Below are positions 1 through 7,615 of a DNA stretch of 64,000 nucleotides, in pieces. Position 1 is the first letter of the stretch. The number at the start of each line of letters is the position of its first letter. A program made the position numbers and the translations under genes. The notes under the pieces are model-generated. The model was not told where the DNA came from. It worked only from the letters and a program-made list of their open reading frames with translations, and did no database searches. Source of the stretch: Catonella massiliensis (GTDB lineage Bacteria > Bacillota > Clostridia > Lachnospirales > Lachnospiraceae); assembly GCF_016651435.1 (NCBI RefSeq), contig NZ_JAEPRJ010000001.1, positions 1,736,001-1,800,000 of the forward strand, written 5' to 3'.

Positions 1-553
1 GTGCCTCATTAAAGCTCAAAGCTTCCTTCTTTCCTATGGTCAGTACTCCTTTACCCTCACTTATCAGTATTTTACTTGCTACTATCGTTGAAGTCCTCTT
101 ATTTCCGTCCCAAAAAAGCTGTCCTCTTACTGAATAACAAAAATATTCTATCGCTCTTTCATAGATATCAGGAATATTATTTATTTCTTCTATTCTCTTT
201 TCTACATCGGCTTTAACGGGAATAGGCGGTAGATAATCTGTTCCTCCTACTCCTACAGTACCGCTTCTTAGCACTCCCCATTCTAAGCTTTCATTCCTGG
301 ATACCAGGCTGTTTATCTTACATATATATTCAAATGTAAGTGGTTCATCCAGGGTATCTAACATAGATTTCCAGGCATCCCTTAAGTTTAGTACTGTCTG
401 TATGTCCGATACCGGTACATTATTTACTATTGCACCGTCAATAATGGCCTGTGTCTGTGGAAATGTAACATTTACGCCCTCTATGTAGGCGGTATTAAAA
501 ACCAGCTCAGCAAATAGCTTTTTTGCTAAAAAAATATTAGCCTTTTTATCCAT
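1..553 (-). CDS. Fic family protein, 3' end cut by window edge
   Basis: About 184 residues are visible from an ATG at 553 with AGGAG just upstream; the C-terminus lies outside the window. Fic proteins usually transfer AMP or another phosphoryl group to hydroxyl side chains of target proteins. The core loop reads GQLFWDGNKR around positions 95-125, matching HPFxxGN(G/K)R except that the catalytic His is Gln. Near the N-terminus (residues about 21-26) TAYIEG fits the inhibitory helix motif (S/T)xxxE(G/N), so this looks like a class II, self-inhibited Fic protein. Family assignment is good; activity is doubtful because the His is missing. No partner gene is visible. Confidence 0.8.
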   Translation of the reverse strand, partial: MDKKANIFLAKKLFAELVFNTAYIEGVNVTFPQTQAIIDGAIVNNVPVSDIQTVLNLRDAWKSMLDTLDEPLTFEYICKINSLVSRNESLEWGVLRSGTVGVGGTDYLPPIPVKADVEKRIEEINNIPDIYERAIEYFCYSVRGQLFWDGNKRTSTIVASKILISEGKGVLTIGKKEALSFNEA

Positions 554-612
554 ATTCAACTCCTATTTTTCTTTATTCTTTATCCGATGCCCACAACTTT
601 TTCGGTATTTTC

Positions 613-729
613 TCAATGCTTAATTGCTTTAACAATATCATAACTAACCAGTTTAACCTTGTCAATAATCTCAGCCTTCTCCAAACATCCCTTTGTAAAA
701 CCAGACTTAGAAAAAAGATAGATATATCC
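613..729 (-). pseudogene. C-terminal scrap of an AAA ATPase (DUF234-like)
   Basis: A 38-codon open frame without a start codon ends in TGA at 613-615 and is preceded in frame by TAG at 730-732. It reads YLFSKSGFTKGCLEKAE and then IIDKVKLVSYDIVKAIKH. A YLFSKSGFT segment followed by a valine-rich strand and a short acidic turn is typical of the C-terminus of AAA/DUF234 ATPases seen in many Firmicutes. The rest of the gene is absent, so I read it as decay or deletion. The identification rests on a short motif from memory. Confidence 0.45.
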
Positions 730-757
730 CTAAATATCAGTAAGCTTATGCGATTCT

Positions 758-1291
758 TTATTTTAACATCCACTTTGTCTTTACGGGATATCTGGAATTG
801 GAGATATAAAACACTTCATCTTCTAATTTTTCCCATTCACCTTGCTCAAATTGAAACTTATATAAAATATAAGGCAATATTACTTCTTTCTTTTCTCCGG
901 ACTTCAACGTGACATCTAAATCAAATTGATTGCATAAAGAGTAAAGCATCATTTCAGTTGCTGTTGAATATCCTGTTTTTTCAATAGAATTAGGTCTGGT
1001 ATCCACAGTTTCGCTTTTATTAGTCTTGTTGAAATATGTTACATTAACCAAGAATATTTTCACTTCTTCATCCATTTCCAAATCATAATCATATTTTTCC
1101 TTTGCTTCCTCTTTAGAAAGAACTGTGTATCCATTTACCTTCATAGTTACACCGTTAGTTACTTCTCTCTCAGTCCCAAATGGTATCATATCTTCCTTAA
1201 CCGCACGGATTTCACTATTTACTTTATACACTCTAAAAGCATACAATACAACAAGCAAAATAACTGCGCCTAAAATAACCCTTTTTTTCAC
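758..1291 (-). CDS. Membrane-anchored extracellular protein, DUF5028-like
   Basis: The 177-residue product has one N-terminal hydrophobic segment (residues about 4-20) followed by a soluble domain, so it is probably anchored with the domain outside. It begins with GTG, overlapping the TGA of the upstream ABC ATPase gene by four bases (GTGA), which indicates translational coupling. The domain contains a GEKKEVILPYIL strand resembling the GEKRDFNLVFLV strand of the large protein at 4320-5690, suggesting the same beta-sandwich fold. The DUF5028 link is from memory of similar small Lachnospiraceae proteins and is not certain. It is the last gene of the ABC unit. Confidence 0.6.
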   Translation of the reverse strand: MKKRVILGAVILLVVLYAFRVYKVNSEIRAVKEDMIPFGTEREVTNGVTMKVNGYTVLSKEEAKEKYDYDLEMDEEVKIFLVNVTYFNKTNKSETVDTRPNSIEKTGYSTATEMMLYSLCNQFDLDVTLKSGEKKEVILPYILYKFQFEQGEWEKLEDEVFYISNSRYPVKTKWMLK

Positions 1292-1926
1292 TCTGCCTTC
1301 CTCACTCTTCCTTCTTCCAGTATGAAAATAATGTCAGATAACAAAGTTAACTCCTCCATATCATGCGAAGCCAGTATTATGCAGGCTCCTCTTTCCTTTT
1401 CCTCTTTTAAAATATCAAGTAATTTTCTTACACTTTCCTCATCTAAGGCATTAGTCGGCTCATCAAGCAGGATTAATTCAGGACTTTCCATTATAGCTGC
1501 TGCAATTCCAAGCTTTTGTTTCATTCCCAAAGAATATGTTTTATATTTCTTCTTAAAGCAGGCTTTCTCAAGTCCGACCTTTTCCATTGCCGCTTCTATT
1601 TCTTCTTTTCCTATTAACCCCTTTATATCCGCTAGCATTTTTAAATTATCGTATCCAGATAATGATGGAATAAAGCCTGGATTTTCAATCAGAACTCCTA
1701 CACTGTCAGGAAATGTCACATCTTTTCCTATCTGCTTCCCGCTAACCCTTACCAGTCCCTCAGTAGGCTTTATTAAACCACAGACAGCACGAAGCAGCAT
1801 AGTCTTTCCACTGCCGTTCTTACCTTTTATTCCATAAATTTTCCCTTTATCCATTTCCAAGGAAACATCATCCAATACTTTGTTTTTATCAATTATCTTT
1901 GTTAAAGCTTCTATTTCTACATACAT
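1288..1926 (-). CDS. ABC transporter ATP-binding protein
   Basis: This 212-residue nucleotide-binding subunit has Walker A GKNGSGKT (about residue 35), signature YSLGMKQKLG, Walker B LILLDEPTNALD and H-loop ASHD. I place the start at 1926, where AGGAGG lies nine bases upstream; a longer frame to 2010 would run into the preceding permease gene. With the three membrane proteins upstream it should power an ABC-2-type exporter of the kind seen in bacteriocin immunity or self-protection loci. The substrate is unknown. Confidence 0.92.
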   Translation of the reverse strand: MYVEIEALTKIIDKNKVLDDVSLEMDKGKIYGIKGKNGSGKTMLLRAVCGLIKPTEGLVRVSGKQIGKDVTFPDSVGVLIENPGFIPSLSGYDNLKMLADIKGLIGKEEIEAAMEKVGLEKACFKKKYKTYSLGMKQKLGIAAAIMESPELILLDEPTNALDEESVRKLLDILKEEKERGACIILASHDMEELTLLSDIIFILEEGRVRKAE

Positions 1927-1927
1927 C

Positions 1928-2764
1928 TTAGATTCCCTCCTGTTCTTTGCCATAAATATCCAGTTTATTAAAATATCTGTACCCCAAGACTCCACATAAG
2001 AATAAAACAATTATAGAAATAATAATTCCTATGGTAAATGGCATTTTGTGAACTCTTAATAGCATCGTATAATTTCCTAACAAAAGAGCATTACACCAGT
2101 ATGCTGATACCGATAAATAACCCATTAGCATTATTATAGCTAAAATATTGTTAGAAAGAAATGATATGGACATACAGGCAAAACTAATAACTAAAAACAG
2201 CAATACCGGCATTATTACAAGGCATAAATACATCTTAATACCAGATATATTGCTAATATCAACTCTCAACATTCTTTCACAAATTTCTTTATTAATTACA
2301 GTATTATTGCCACCATGTAATGCTGAAAATATGGAGCCTGTAAATACTATACATAAATAATAAAGAATTACACTAAAGAAAATATACACACACTTTCCAA
2401 TCCACCAGCACCATTTATTTCCTGCTCTAATTAAAAACTGGTATCCCCTTTCAGTGTACTCTGCTTTCGGATATGTACCTATTCCAAATAGTACATATAT
2501 ATGTACAAACAGCCAGGCTATCGGTATATCAAAAATATCCTGATTTGTTAGCGTCCCAACCTCTTCTTTACCAGAAAAAATATACATAAGATAGTCGATA
2601 AGCCCTGCTTTATTATCCATATTCAAGCTAATTTTCTTATTCCAAAATGCTAAAATGACAGAAAGCAGTATGATGAAAAGCAAATATACTTTATATCTTC
2701 TGCAAATTCCATTTTTAACATCATGCTTTATCTGCCTTTTTAATAAAAGGATATTATCAGCCAC
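1928..2764 (-). CDS. ABC-2-type membrane protein 1
   Basis: About 278 residues with roughly six hydrophobic segments, starting after a basic cytoplasmic N-terminus (LLLKRQIKHDVKNG). The chosen start is GTG at 2764, overlapping the upstream TAG by one base, with AGGAG eight bases away; the alternative GTG at 2773 sits inside that ribosome binding site. The topology fits a permease half of an ABC-2 exporter. It sits between the ATPase and two further membrane proteins with no gaps, so co-expression is almost certain. No substrate motif is visible. Confidence 0.8.
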   Translation of the reverse strand: MADNILLLKRQIKHDVKNGICRRYKVYLLFIILLSVILAFWNKKISLNMDNKAGLIDYLMYIFSGKEEVGTLTNQDIFDIPIAWLFVHIYVLFGIGTYPKAEYTERGYQFLIRAGNKWCWWIGKCVYIFFSVILYYLCIVFTGSIFSALHGGNNTVINKEICERMLRVDISNISGIKMYLCLVIMPVLLFLVISFACMSISFLSNNILAIIMLMGYLSVSAYWCNALLLGNYTMLLRVHKMPFTIGIIISIIVLFLCGVLGYRYFNKLDIYGKEQEGI

Positions 2765-3495
2765 TAAATCCACTCCTTCTTCTTAATACACTGTTTCATC
2801 AATACATAATAAATAATGCAGGTTAAAATAATGTATAACAAATAACCCATCTTAAATCCCATGCTATCCCACATTCTGTAATCAATAGTTAAAAAATTAC
2901 AAAATAACGGAATTATCCTCTGAAACATTTCAAAAGCTACAACTGAAAGCAAAATTATAAATGTTATGATGCTGTTATGAAGCCTCAAATCCAAAAATAT
3001 AATCCAAAGGCATACAAAAAAGTTTCTTATAAGCAGTGTAACAGCAGCGATAATAAAAACTATTATAAAACCTATATTAGAAGAATGTTCAGTTTTAAGT
3101 AAGTAAATACTGCTCTCACTCCCCCAGTTGATAAGAGTTCCGGTCTGTAAACTGCTAATAAAGGTCACCACTATCATCACAAAAGCAGTACATATGGCAG
3201 AAAATATTATTCCTTTCTTCATCCTTCTGCTTACTAATCTCTTCACACTTCCGAGTCGAATTAAACAGTTTACTTCATCATCATACTTTATTAAATTGGT
3301 AAATAATATGATGACAAAAGGTAGGATAAGCATACCATATACTCTCGGATCCAAAAAATAAACATAAGCATCAGCCAAGGTATAAAGTGCCCTGTAGTAA
3401 TAAATTCCATTATACGGACTTGCAGTATAGTATAGGAATAAGGCACAAAATAAAAACATGGATATAATGATTAAGTTTAAATTACGCTTTAACAT
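2764..3495 (-). CDS. ABC-2-type membrane protein 2
   Basis: The 243-residue hydrophobic protein has about six membrane segments and a basic C-terminal tail (MKQCIKKKEWI). It overlaps the preceding gene by 14 bases and the next by one, so the three membrane proteins are translationally coupled. Sequence alone does not place it in a named family; I call it a permease from context and topology. Confidence 0.75.
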   Translation of the reverse strand: MLKRNLNLIIISMFLFCALFLYYTASPYNGIYYYRALYTLADAYVYFLDPRVYGMLILPFVIILFTNLIKYDDEVNCLIRLGSVKRLVSRRMKKGIIFSAICTAFVMIVVTFISSLQTGTLINWGSESSIYLLKTEHSSNIGFIIVFIIAAVTLLIRNFFVCLWIIFLDLRLHNSIITFIILLSVVAFEMFQRIIPLFCNFLTIDYRMWDSMGFKMGYLLYIILTCIIYYVLMKQCIKKKEWI

Positions 3496-4312
3496 CCTGT
3501 TTCTTCCCTTTCCACATAAAAACTATATAGGATAATACAAAAAACAGCAGAAAATAAAGTATATATACCAACAAGTAATTATTGTTTGCTCCGCCATTTA
3601 GCATAAAGAACAGGGAATATTCCGTTCTATTGATTAAATTTGTCAGAGAGTAAATAAAAAAATAAAATACAAAAGGCACTATAAGTACACCAAATTTATG
3701 CTCCGTAAAATATGTATAACTAAGTGAAAGTGTAGCTATTACCCCTGCAAATAGAAAATCAATAACTATAAACATAAGTATATATATCAGTGGATGTGTA
3801 AAGAAGAGTTCATATAACATGGTTACAGGTGATATTGTCCCATTGGAGCCATTATCCGGCAAAAGTGCAGGTAAGAACATAGATGACATTATCAGGTTTA
3901 GCAGCAAAGGTGTGGCCACTGCTACTCCACCTGACAAAAATACAGCCAGATATTTAGCCTTATAATAAGTCTTTTTATCCACTCTAGTACATACATTTAT
4001 AATATATCCACTTTTCCTGTCCTCAAAAAATGAGCTTCCAAAGGGAAGTACTGCAAGAAGCGGCAATATAAGGTAAAATATATAGCATTGAATCGGGTAT
4101 AGCTCATTCCCCATCCAGTTATTAAATAAGCCTGTTGGCACATATAATGGATCTATAGCTTCAACAGATAATTCATAACCAATCTGGCTGCTTTGAGGTA
4201 TTATTACGGACACAACATGCCATATAGATAAACCGCAGCCTATAAGCAAAGCCAGTTTCATACCTATAGTATTAAAGGCTCTCTTTACTTCATTAGTATA
4301 AATTGTTTTCAT
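3482..4312 (-). CDS. ABC-2-type membrane protein 3
   Basis: The 276-residue integral membrane protein begins MKTIYTNEVKRAF. After one N-terminal membrane helix comes an outside loop and then five or so more helices, the arrangement of ABC-2 permeases. FGSSFFEDRKSGYI around residue 95 is the cytoplasmic coupling-type segment frequent in these permeases. It starts seven bases after the stop of the large surface protein gene and runs 14 bases into the next membrane gene. Three different permease-like proteins for one ATPase is more than the usual one or two. Confidence 0.78.
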   Translation of the reverse strand: MKTIYTNEVKRAFNTIGMKLALLIGCGLSIWHVVSVIIPQSSQIGYELSVEAIDPLYVPTGLFNNWMGNELYPIQCYIFYLILPLLAVLPFGSSFFEDRKSGYIINVCTRVDKKTYYKAKYLAVFLSGGVAVATPLLLNLIMSSMFLPALLPDNGSNGTISPVTMLYELFFTHPLIYILMFIVIDFLFAGVIATLSLSYTYFTEHKFGVLIVPFVFYFFIYSLTNLINRTEYSLFFMLNGGANNNYLLVYILYFLLFFVLSYIVFMWKGKKQDVKA

Positions 4313-4319
4313 TAATTGC

Positions 4320-5690
4320 CTACCTTACATAATCTAATTTTACTATACGTTTATTTTCATCATCACTTCCCGGTGAAACACCTCTATCATTAATATCCAG
4401 GTAAAAGTCCACACTCTTATCATTTATAAATTTATCTTCTACTAAAAATACTAAATTAAAATCTCTTTTTTCTCCCTTTTTCATCTTTACCTTAAATGCA
4501 CTTTTGTTGCTCATTGGAACATCATTATTGGAACTCAGCATCTCATAGCCTGTCTGCTGTATAGTATCCTTATACACTAATATATCTATAGTATTTAAAT
4601 AAAAACCTCCAATTACCTCATCTACATCTAAACATTCCAAAGATGTATTAACAATAAAATAAGAATAACCATCTATTGCATTTCCATCTTTATCAACATG
4701 CCCCAAATCATCAGAATAGTTGAAGTCTCCCAGTTTTTTAGATGTTGATATTTTATTAATGGTATATCTGTTATAGGCAGTTTCAATAACATCATTTTGT
4801 GTTACAACTTTTATACCATATTGTTGTTTACTAATCTCATTAAAAATATGTTTTTCATCTTTGTTTGTATCTGTTGCAGAAGATGTATTCCTATAATCTA
4901 ATTTTACTAAAGACTTATATTTATCATTGGTTCCCTGAGCGGAACCATTTTCATTAATATAAAGGTAAAAATCAACTGCCTTGTCATTTATGAATTTGTC
5001 CTCTACTAAAAATACTAAATTAAAATCTCTTTTTTCTCCCTTTTTCATTTTTACCATCATAGCACTTTTACTGTTCATTGGGACATCATTATTTGCTGTA
5101 AGAAGTTCTTGCCCCATTTTCCGATTAGTATCATTATAAGCTAATATGTATAGGTTTCCTAAGCTTAGGACACCAAAATATCTATCTACCTCTAAACATT
5201 CTATTGTTGCACTTATAATAAAATACGAATAACCATCTACTGTGTTTCCGTCCTTATCAACATGCCCCAAATCATCACAATAGTTAAAGTCTCCTAATTT
5301 TTTAGATGTTGTAGTGTTGTGTATTGTAAACTTATAATATTTACTTACAATATTATCATTCTGTGTTATGACCTTTGTGCCATACCATCCCCTACTAATC
5401 TCTTCGAACATGCGTTTTTCTTCGTTATTGGAATTTTGTGAATAGGATGCTCTGTTTTTATCTTCTTCATTTCTCGAAGACACTAAATTATCTGCATTTT
5501 TATTTTCTACTTTAGTAGAAGGTTCGGAAATTTTTTTTTCATTATTTTCTTCACTTCCAAAAACATTATTAATAAACTTAACTAATAAATTATTGTTTGT
5601 AGCTAAGTTTAAGTTTTTTCCTATACTTAGTAGTAAAACTATTGCCATTATGGTAATTATGGAAATTTTAATAATGTTTATTTTTTTCAA
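4320..5690 (-). CDS. Membrane-anchored surface protein with two tandem repeats
   Basis: A TTG start (AAGG upstream) opens a 456-residue protein with one hydrophobic anchor (residues about 8-24), a polar linker to about residue 95, and two copies of a domain of about 165 residues (about 95-275 and 283-456). Both copies share KKLGDFNY.DDLGHVDKDGN, DGYSYFI, NNDVPM and MKKGEKRDFNLVFLVEDKF. DNA identity between the copies is also high (for example 4441-4500 against 4991-5050), so the duplication is recent. First gene of the ABC unit; probably a substrate-binding or shielding component. I do not recognise a characterised family. Confidence 0.75.
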   Translation of the reverse strand: MKKINIIKISIITIMAIVLLLSIGKNLNLATNNNLLVKFINNVFGSEENNEKKISEPSTKVENKNADNLVSSRNEEDKNRASYSQNSNNEEKRMFEEISRGWYGTKVITQNDNIVSKYYKFTIHNTTTSKKLGDFNYCDDLGHVDKDGNTVDGYSYFIISATIECLEVDRYFGVLSLGNLYILAYNDTNRKMGQELLTANNDVPMNSKSAMMVKMKKGEKRDFNLVFLVEDKFINDKAVDFYLYINENGSAQGTNDKYKSLVKLDYRNTSSATDTNKDEKHIFNEISKQQYGIKVVTQNDVIETAYNRYTINKISTSKKLGDFNYSDDLGHVDKDGNAIDGYSYFIVNTSLECLDVDEVIGGFYLNTIDILVYKDTIQQTGYEMLSSNNDVPMSNKSAFKVKMKKGEKRDFNLVFLVEDKFINDKSVDFYLDINDRGVSPGSDDENKRIVKLDYVR

Positions 5691-5931
5691 CTAATCATAC
5701 CTTCTTTCTAATTGAGTATACTAAATCATCATACCATACACCCACTAACATTACCATGATATTTTCTGAAAAATTTTAGCCTATTTTTCTTCAGAAAAAG
5801 TCATAATCTTTCATAAACAGCTTCACTACATATCCCTTCCTTTTATACATCCCATAAGGCATTCTTTTAACAGCCTGCTGTCAGCAGTATCATAAAAATG
5901 TAAAAGTGCCTGTATACCATCTTCCTGTAAG

Positions 5932-6549
5932 CTAATCTTTATGCACTTTCAATTCTCTAAATACATCTAACAAATACTTAGCTACAGGCTCCTCGGCCTC
6001 TATAGTTAGATGTATCCCATCCTTTTCAAGCGGCAAGCGAAGGCTGCCCACATCAGCAAAATGCACTCCCTCTTCCTCTGCCACATTGTGAAGAGCCTTA
6101 GATAAGCCACCATCCAAGGTACTAAACTTTTCATAGTATCTGTCACCTGTAAAATCAAGTTTAGGAGGAGCTATAAGCAGTATATCTGTCTTTCTACTGC
6201 TGTAGGCTTCATTTTCAAATAGCTTGTCTATCAGAGCCTTCATCCTCCCTGCCACCCTATCTGCATCAGGCTTGCTATAGCTTAGATAATCATTGGTTCC
6301 AAGCATAATAGCCAAAAGGTCAATACGCCCCGCCTTCTCTATAACCTCTTCAAATTCTTCAAGTTCAAAGTCCATAGATGGTATACATCTGCCCACCTTA
6401 GCTTCTACGATGAATTCCCATTCACCCTTTAATTCATTAGCCAAGATACCCGTAAATCTTTGATTCTCAGGATATCTCGCCCCACTATGTCCGCCCCTTA
6501 CATCTACTCCATAGGTATTGGAATCGCCGTAAAATAAACACTTCTTCAT
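5932..6549 (-). CDS. SGNH/GDSL-family hydrolase
   Basis: The 205-residue cytoplasmic hydrolase shows all expected SGNH blocks: GDSNTYG at residues 8-14 with nucleophile Ser10, LGTND in the middle, and DGIHLT near the C-terminus supplying Asp and His. No signal peptide is present. The family removes acyl or acetyl groups from esters, often on sugars; similar short single-domain members are annotated arylesterase or lipase. It is monocistronic, in the gap between the ABC unit and the selenium operon. The substrate is not evident. Confidence 0.88.
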   Translation of the reverse strand: MKKCLFYGDSNTYGVDVRGGHSGARYPENQRFTGILANELKGEWEFIVEAKVGRCIPSMDFELEEFEEVIEKAGRIDLLAIMLGTNDYLSYSKPDADRVAGRMKALIDKLFENEAYSSRKTDILLIAPPKLDFTGDRYYEKFSTLDGGLSKALHNVAEEEGVHFADVGSLRLPLEKDGIHLTIEAEEPVAKYLLDVFRELKVHKD

Positions 6550-6641
6550 ACTTCTCCTCCATTTCTCACACTTACTGTATAAACTTTCGTTTATTTAATC
6601 TCTTACCTGCTATCCTCTTAGCCTAATTTATCCATTCAAAT

Positions 6642-6677
6642 AAGCCACATAACAAGTGTAACACCTGTATGTGGCTT
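6642..6677 (-). terminator. Hairpin after the LysR gene
   Basis: A perfect ten-base inverted repeat (AAGCCACATA / TATGTGGCTT) lies just 3' of the selD-selA-selB-LysR operon. The following T run is poor (TTATTT), so termination may be partial. Confidence 0.5.
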
Positions 6678-6697
6678 AAGCAAGCAGCTATATTTAA

Positions 6698-7615
6698 TTA
6701 AATTTCTTTGATACTAATCTTGTACAGCTTAGCAATTACTCCCATAAGGTCTCTACAGCCGTCTGAAAGCCTGTTCTTCTTCTCTGTTACCAGATAAAGC
6801 TTTCTGTAACCGCCCTCCTTACTTATCTTGAATTCAAGGAGTTCTCCTCTTTCAAGCTCTCCGGATACCGCAAGCCTTGACATCATGGCTATTCCAAGAC
6901 CGTTGATAACAGAATTAATTACAGTCACTGTCTTGCCAAAGGTTGCACTTACCTTTAATTCATCCTGAGATATGCCCTGGCTTTCAAGAAGCTTGATAGC
7001 CTCCTTTCTTGTACCTGAGCCACTCTCTCTCATAATGAAATCTTCATTTTTTATCCAGTTAAGGTTGGTCTCTCTCTCCTTTATCTTCCTGTATTTCTCA
7101 GAATTCTCAGTTACGAGGATTAGCTCGTCATCATAAAATGGAATAAAGTTACACTTGTTGCTGTTGATTTCAGTACCGGCTATGCCGATGTCTGCCATAT
7201 GGTTGGTAATGTCCTCTACCACCCCTGCACTGTCAGTTTCTCTTACCCTAAAGTCCACATCAGGGAATTTTTTCTTAAATGCTGAAAGAATCTCAGGTAC
7301 AAGGAACTGTCCCGGTATAGAAGAGGTAGATATAACCACCTGTCTTACCTTGTTGTCTTCATCCATTGAAAATGAATTCTGTATCTTGTCAGCAAGCTCA
7401 AGTATCTCTTTGGCATAGAGGTAGATTCTGTCTCCCTCATCCGATAACTGGACCTCTTTGGTTGTCCTGTCAAACAGCCTGACTCCCAGCTCTTCTTCCA
7501 GGTTGTTGATATAGGCACTTACCGTAGGCTGGGTAATGAACAGCTCCTTTGCAGCAAGTGTAAAGCTTCTATTATTGGCAATCTTTACGAATGCTTCCAA
7601 TTGTTTTAATGTCAT
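6698..7615 (-). CDS. LysR-family regulator linked to selenium metabolism
   Basis: The 305-residue protein has an N-terminal winged helix (MTLKQLEAFVKIANNRSFTL, then TQPTVSAYINNLEEELG) and a C-terminal periplasmic-binding-like effector domain. It starts in a TAATG overlap with selB, so it belongs to the selDAB operon. LysR genes in this position are a recurring selenium-associated subfamily, which supports control of selenium or selenoprotein genes, though its target is not shown here. The overlap with selB makes autoregulation of the whole operon likely. Effector unknown. Confidence 0.88.
   Translation of the reverse strand: MTLKQLEAFVKIANNRSFTLAAKELFITQPTVSAYINNLEEELGVRLFDRTTKEVQLSDEGDRIYLYAKEILELADKIQNSFSMDEDNKVRQVVISTSSIPGQFLVPEILSAFKKKFPDVDFRVRETDSAGVVEDITNHMADIGIAGTEINSNKCNFIPFYDDELILVTENSEKYRKIKERETNLNWIKNEDFIMRESGSGTRKEAIKLLESQGISQDELKVSATFGKTVTVINSVINGLGIAMMSRLAVSGELERGELLEFKISKEGGYRKLYLVTEKKNRLSDGCRDLMGVIAKLYKISIKEI

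Noticed and set aside
573..773. A 66-codon minus-strand frame starting inside the last codons of the 758-1291 gene
   Set aside because: No ribosome binding site and a low-complexity basic product; the better reading of this stretch is the AAA ATPase remnant in another frame (613-729).
1322..1837. Long plus-strand frame (171 codons)
   Set aside because: It is exactly antisense to the ABC ATPase gene, which has all family motifs; serine-rich shadow frames like this are common here (also 8837-9256, 9037-9537, 10645-11274).
5811..5931. Possible coding remnant after the SGNH gene (LQEDGIQALLHFYDTADSRL)
   Set aside because: Open frame of about 38 codons without start or recognised family; could be chance, so not listed as a gene.
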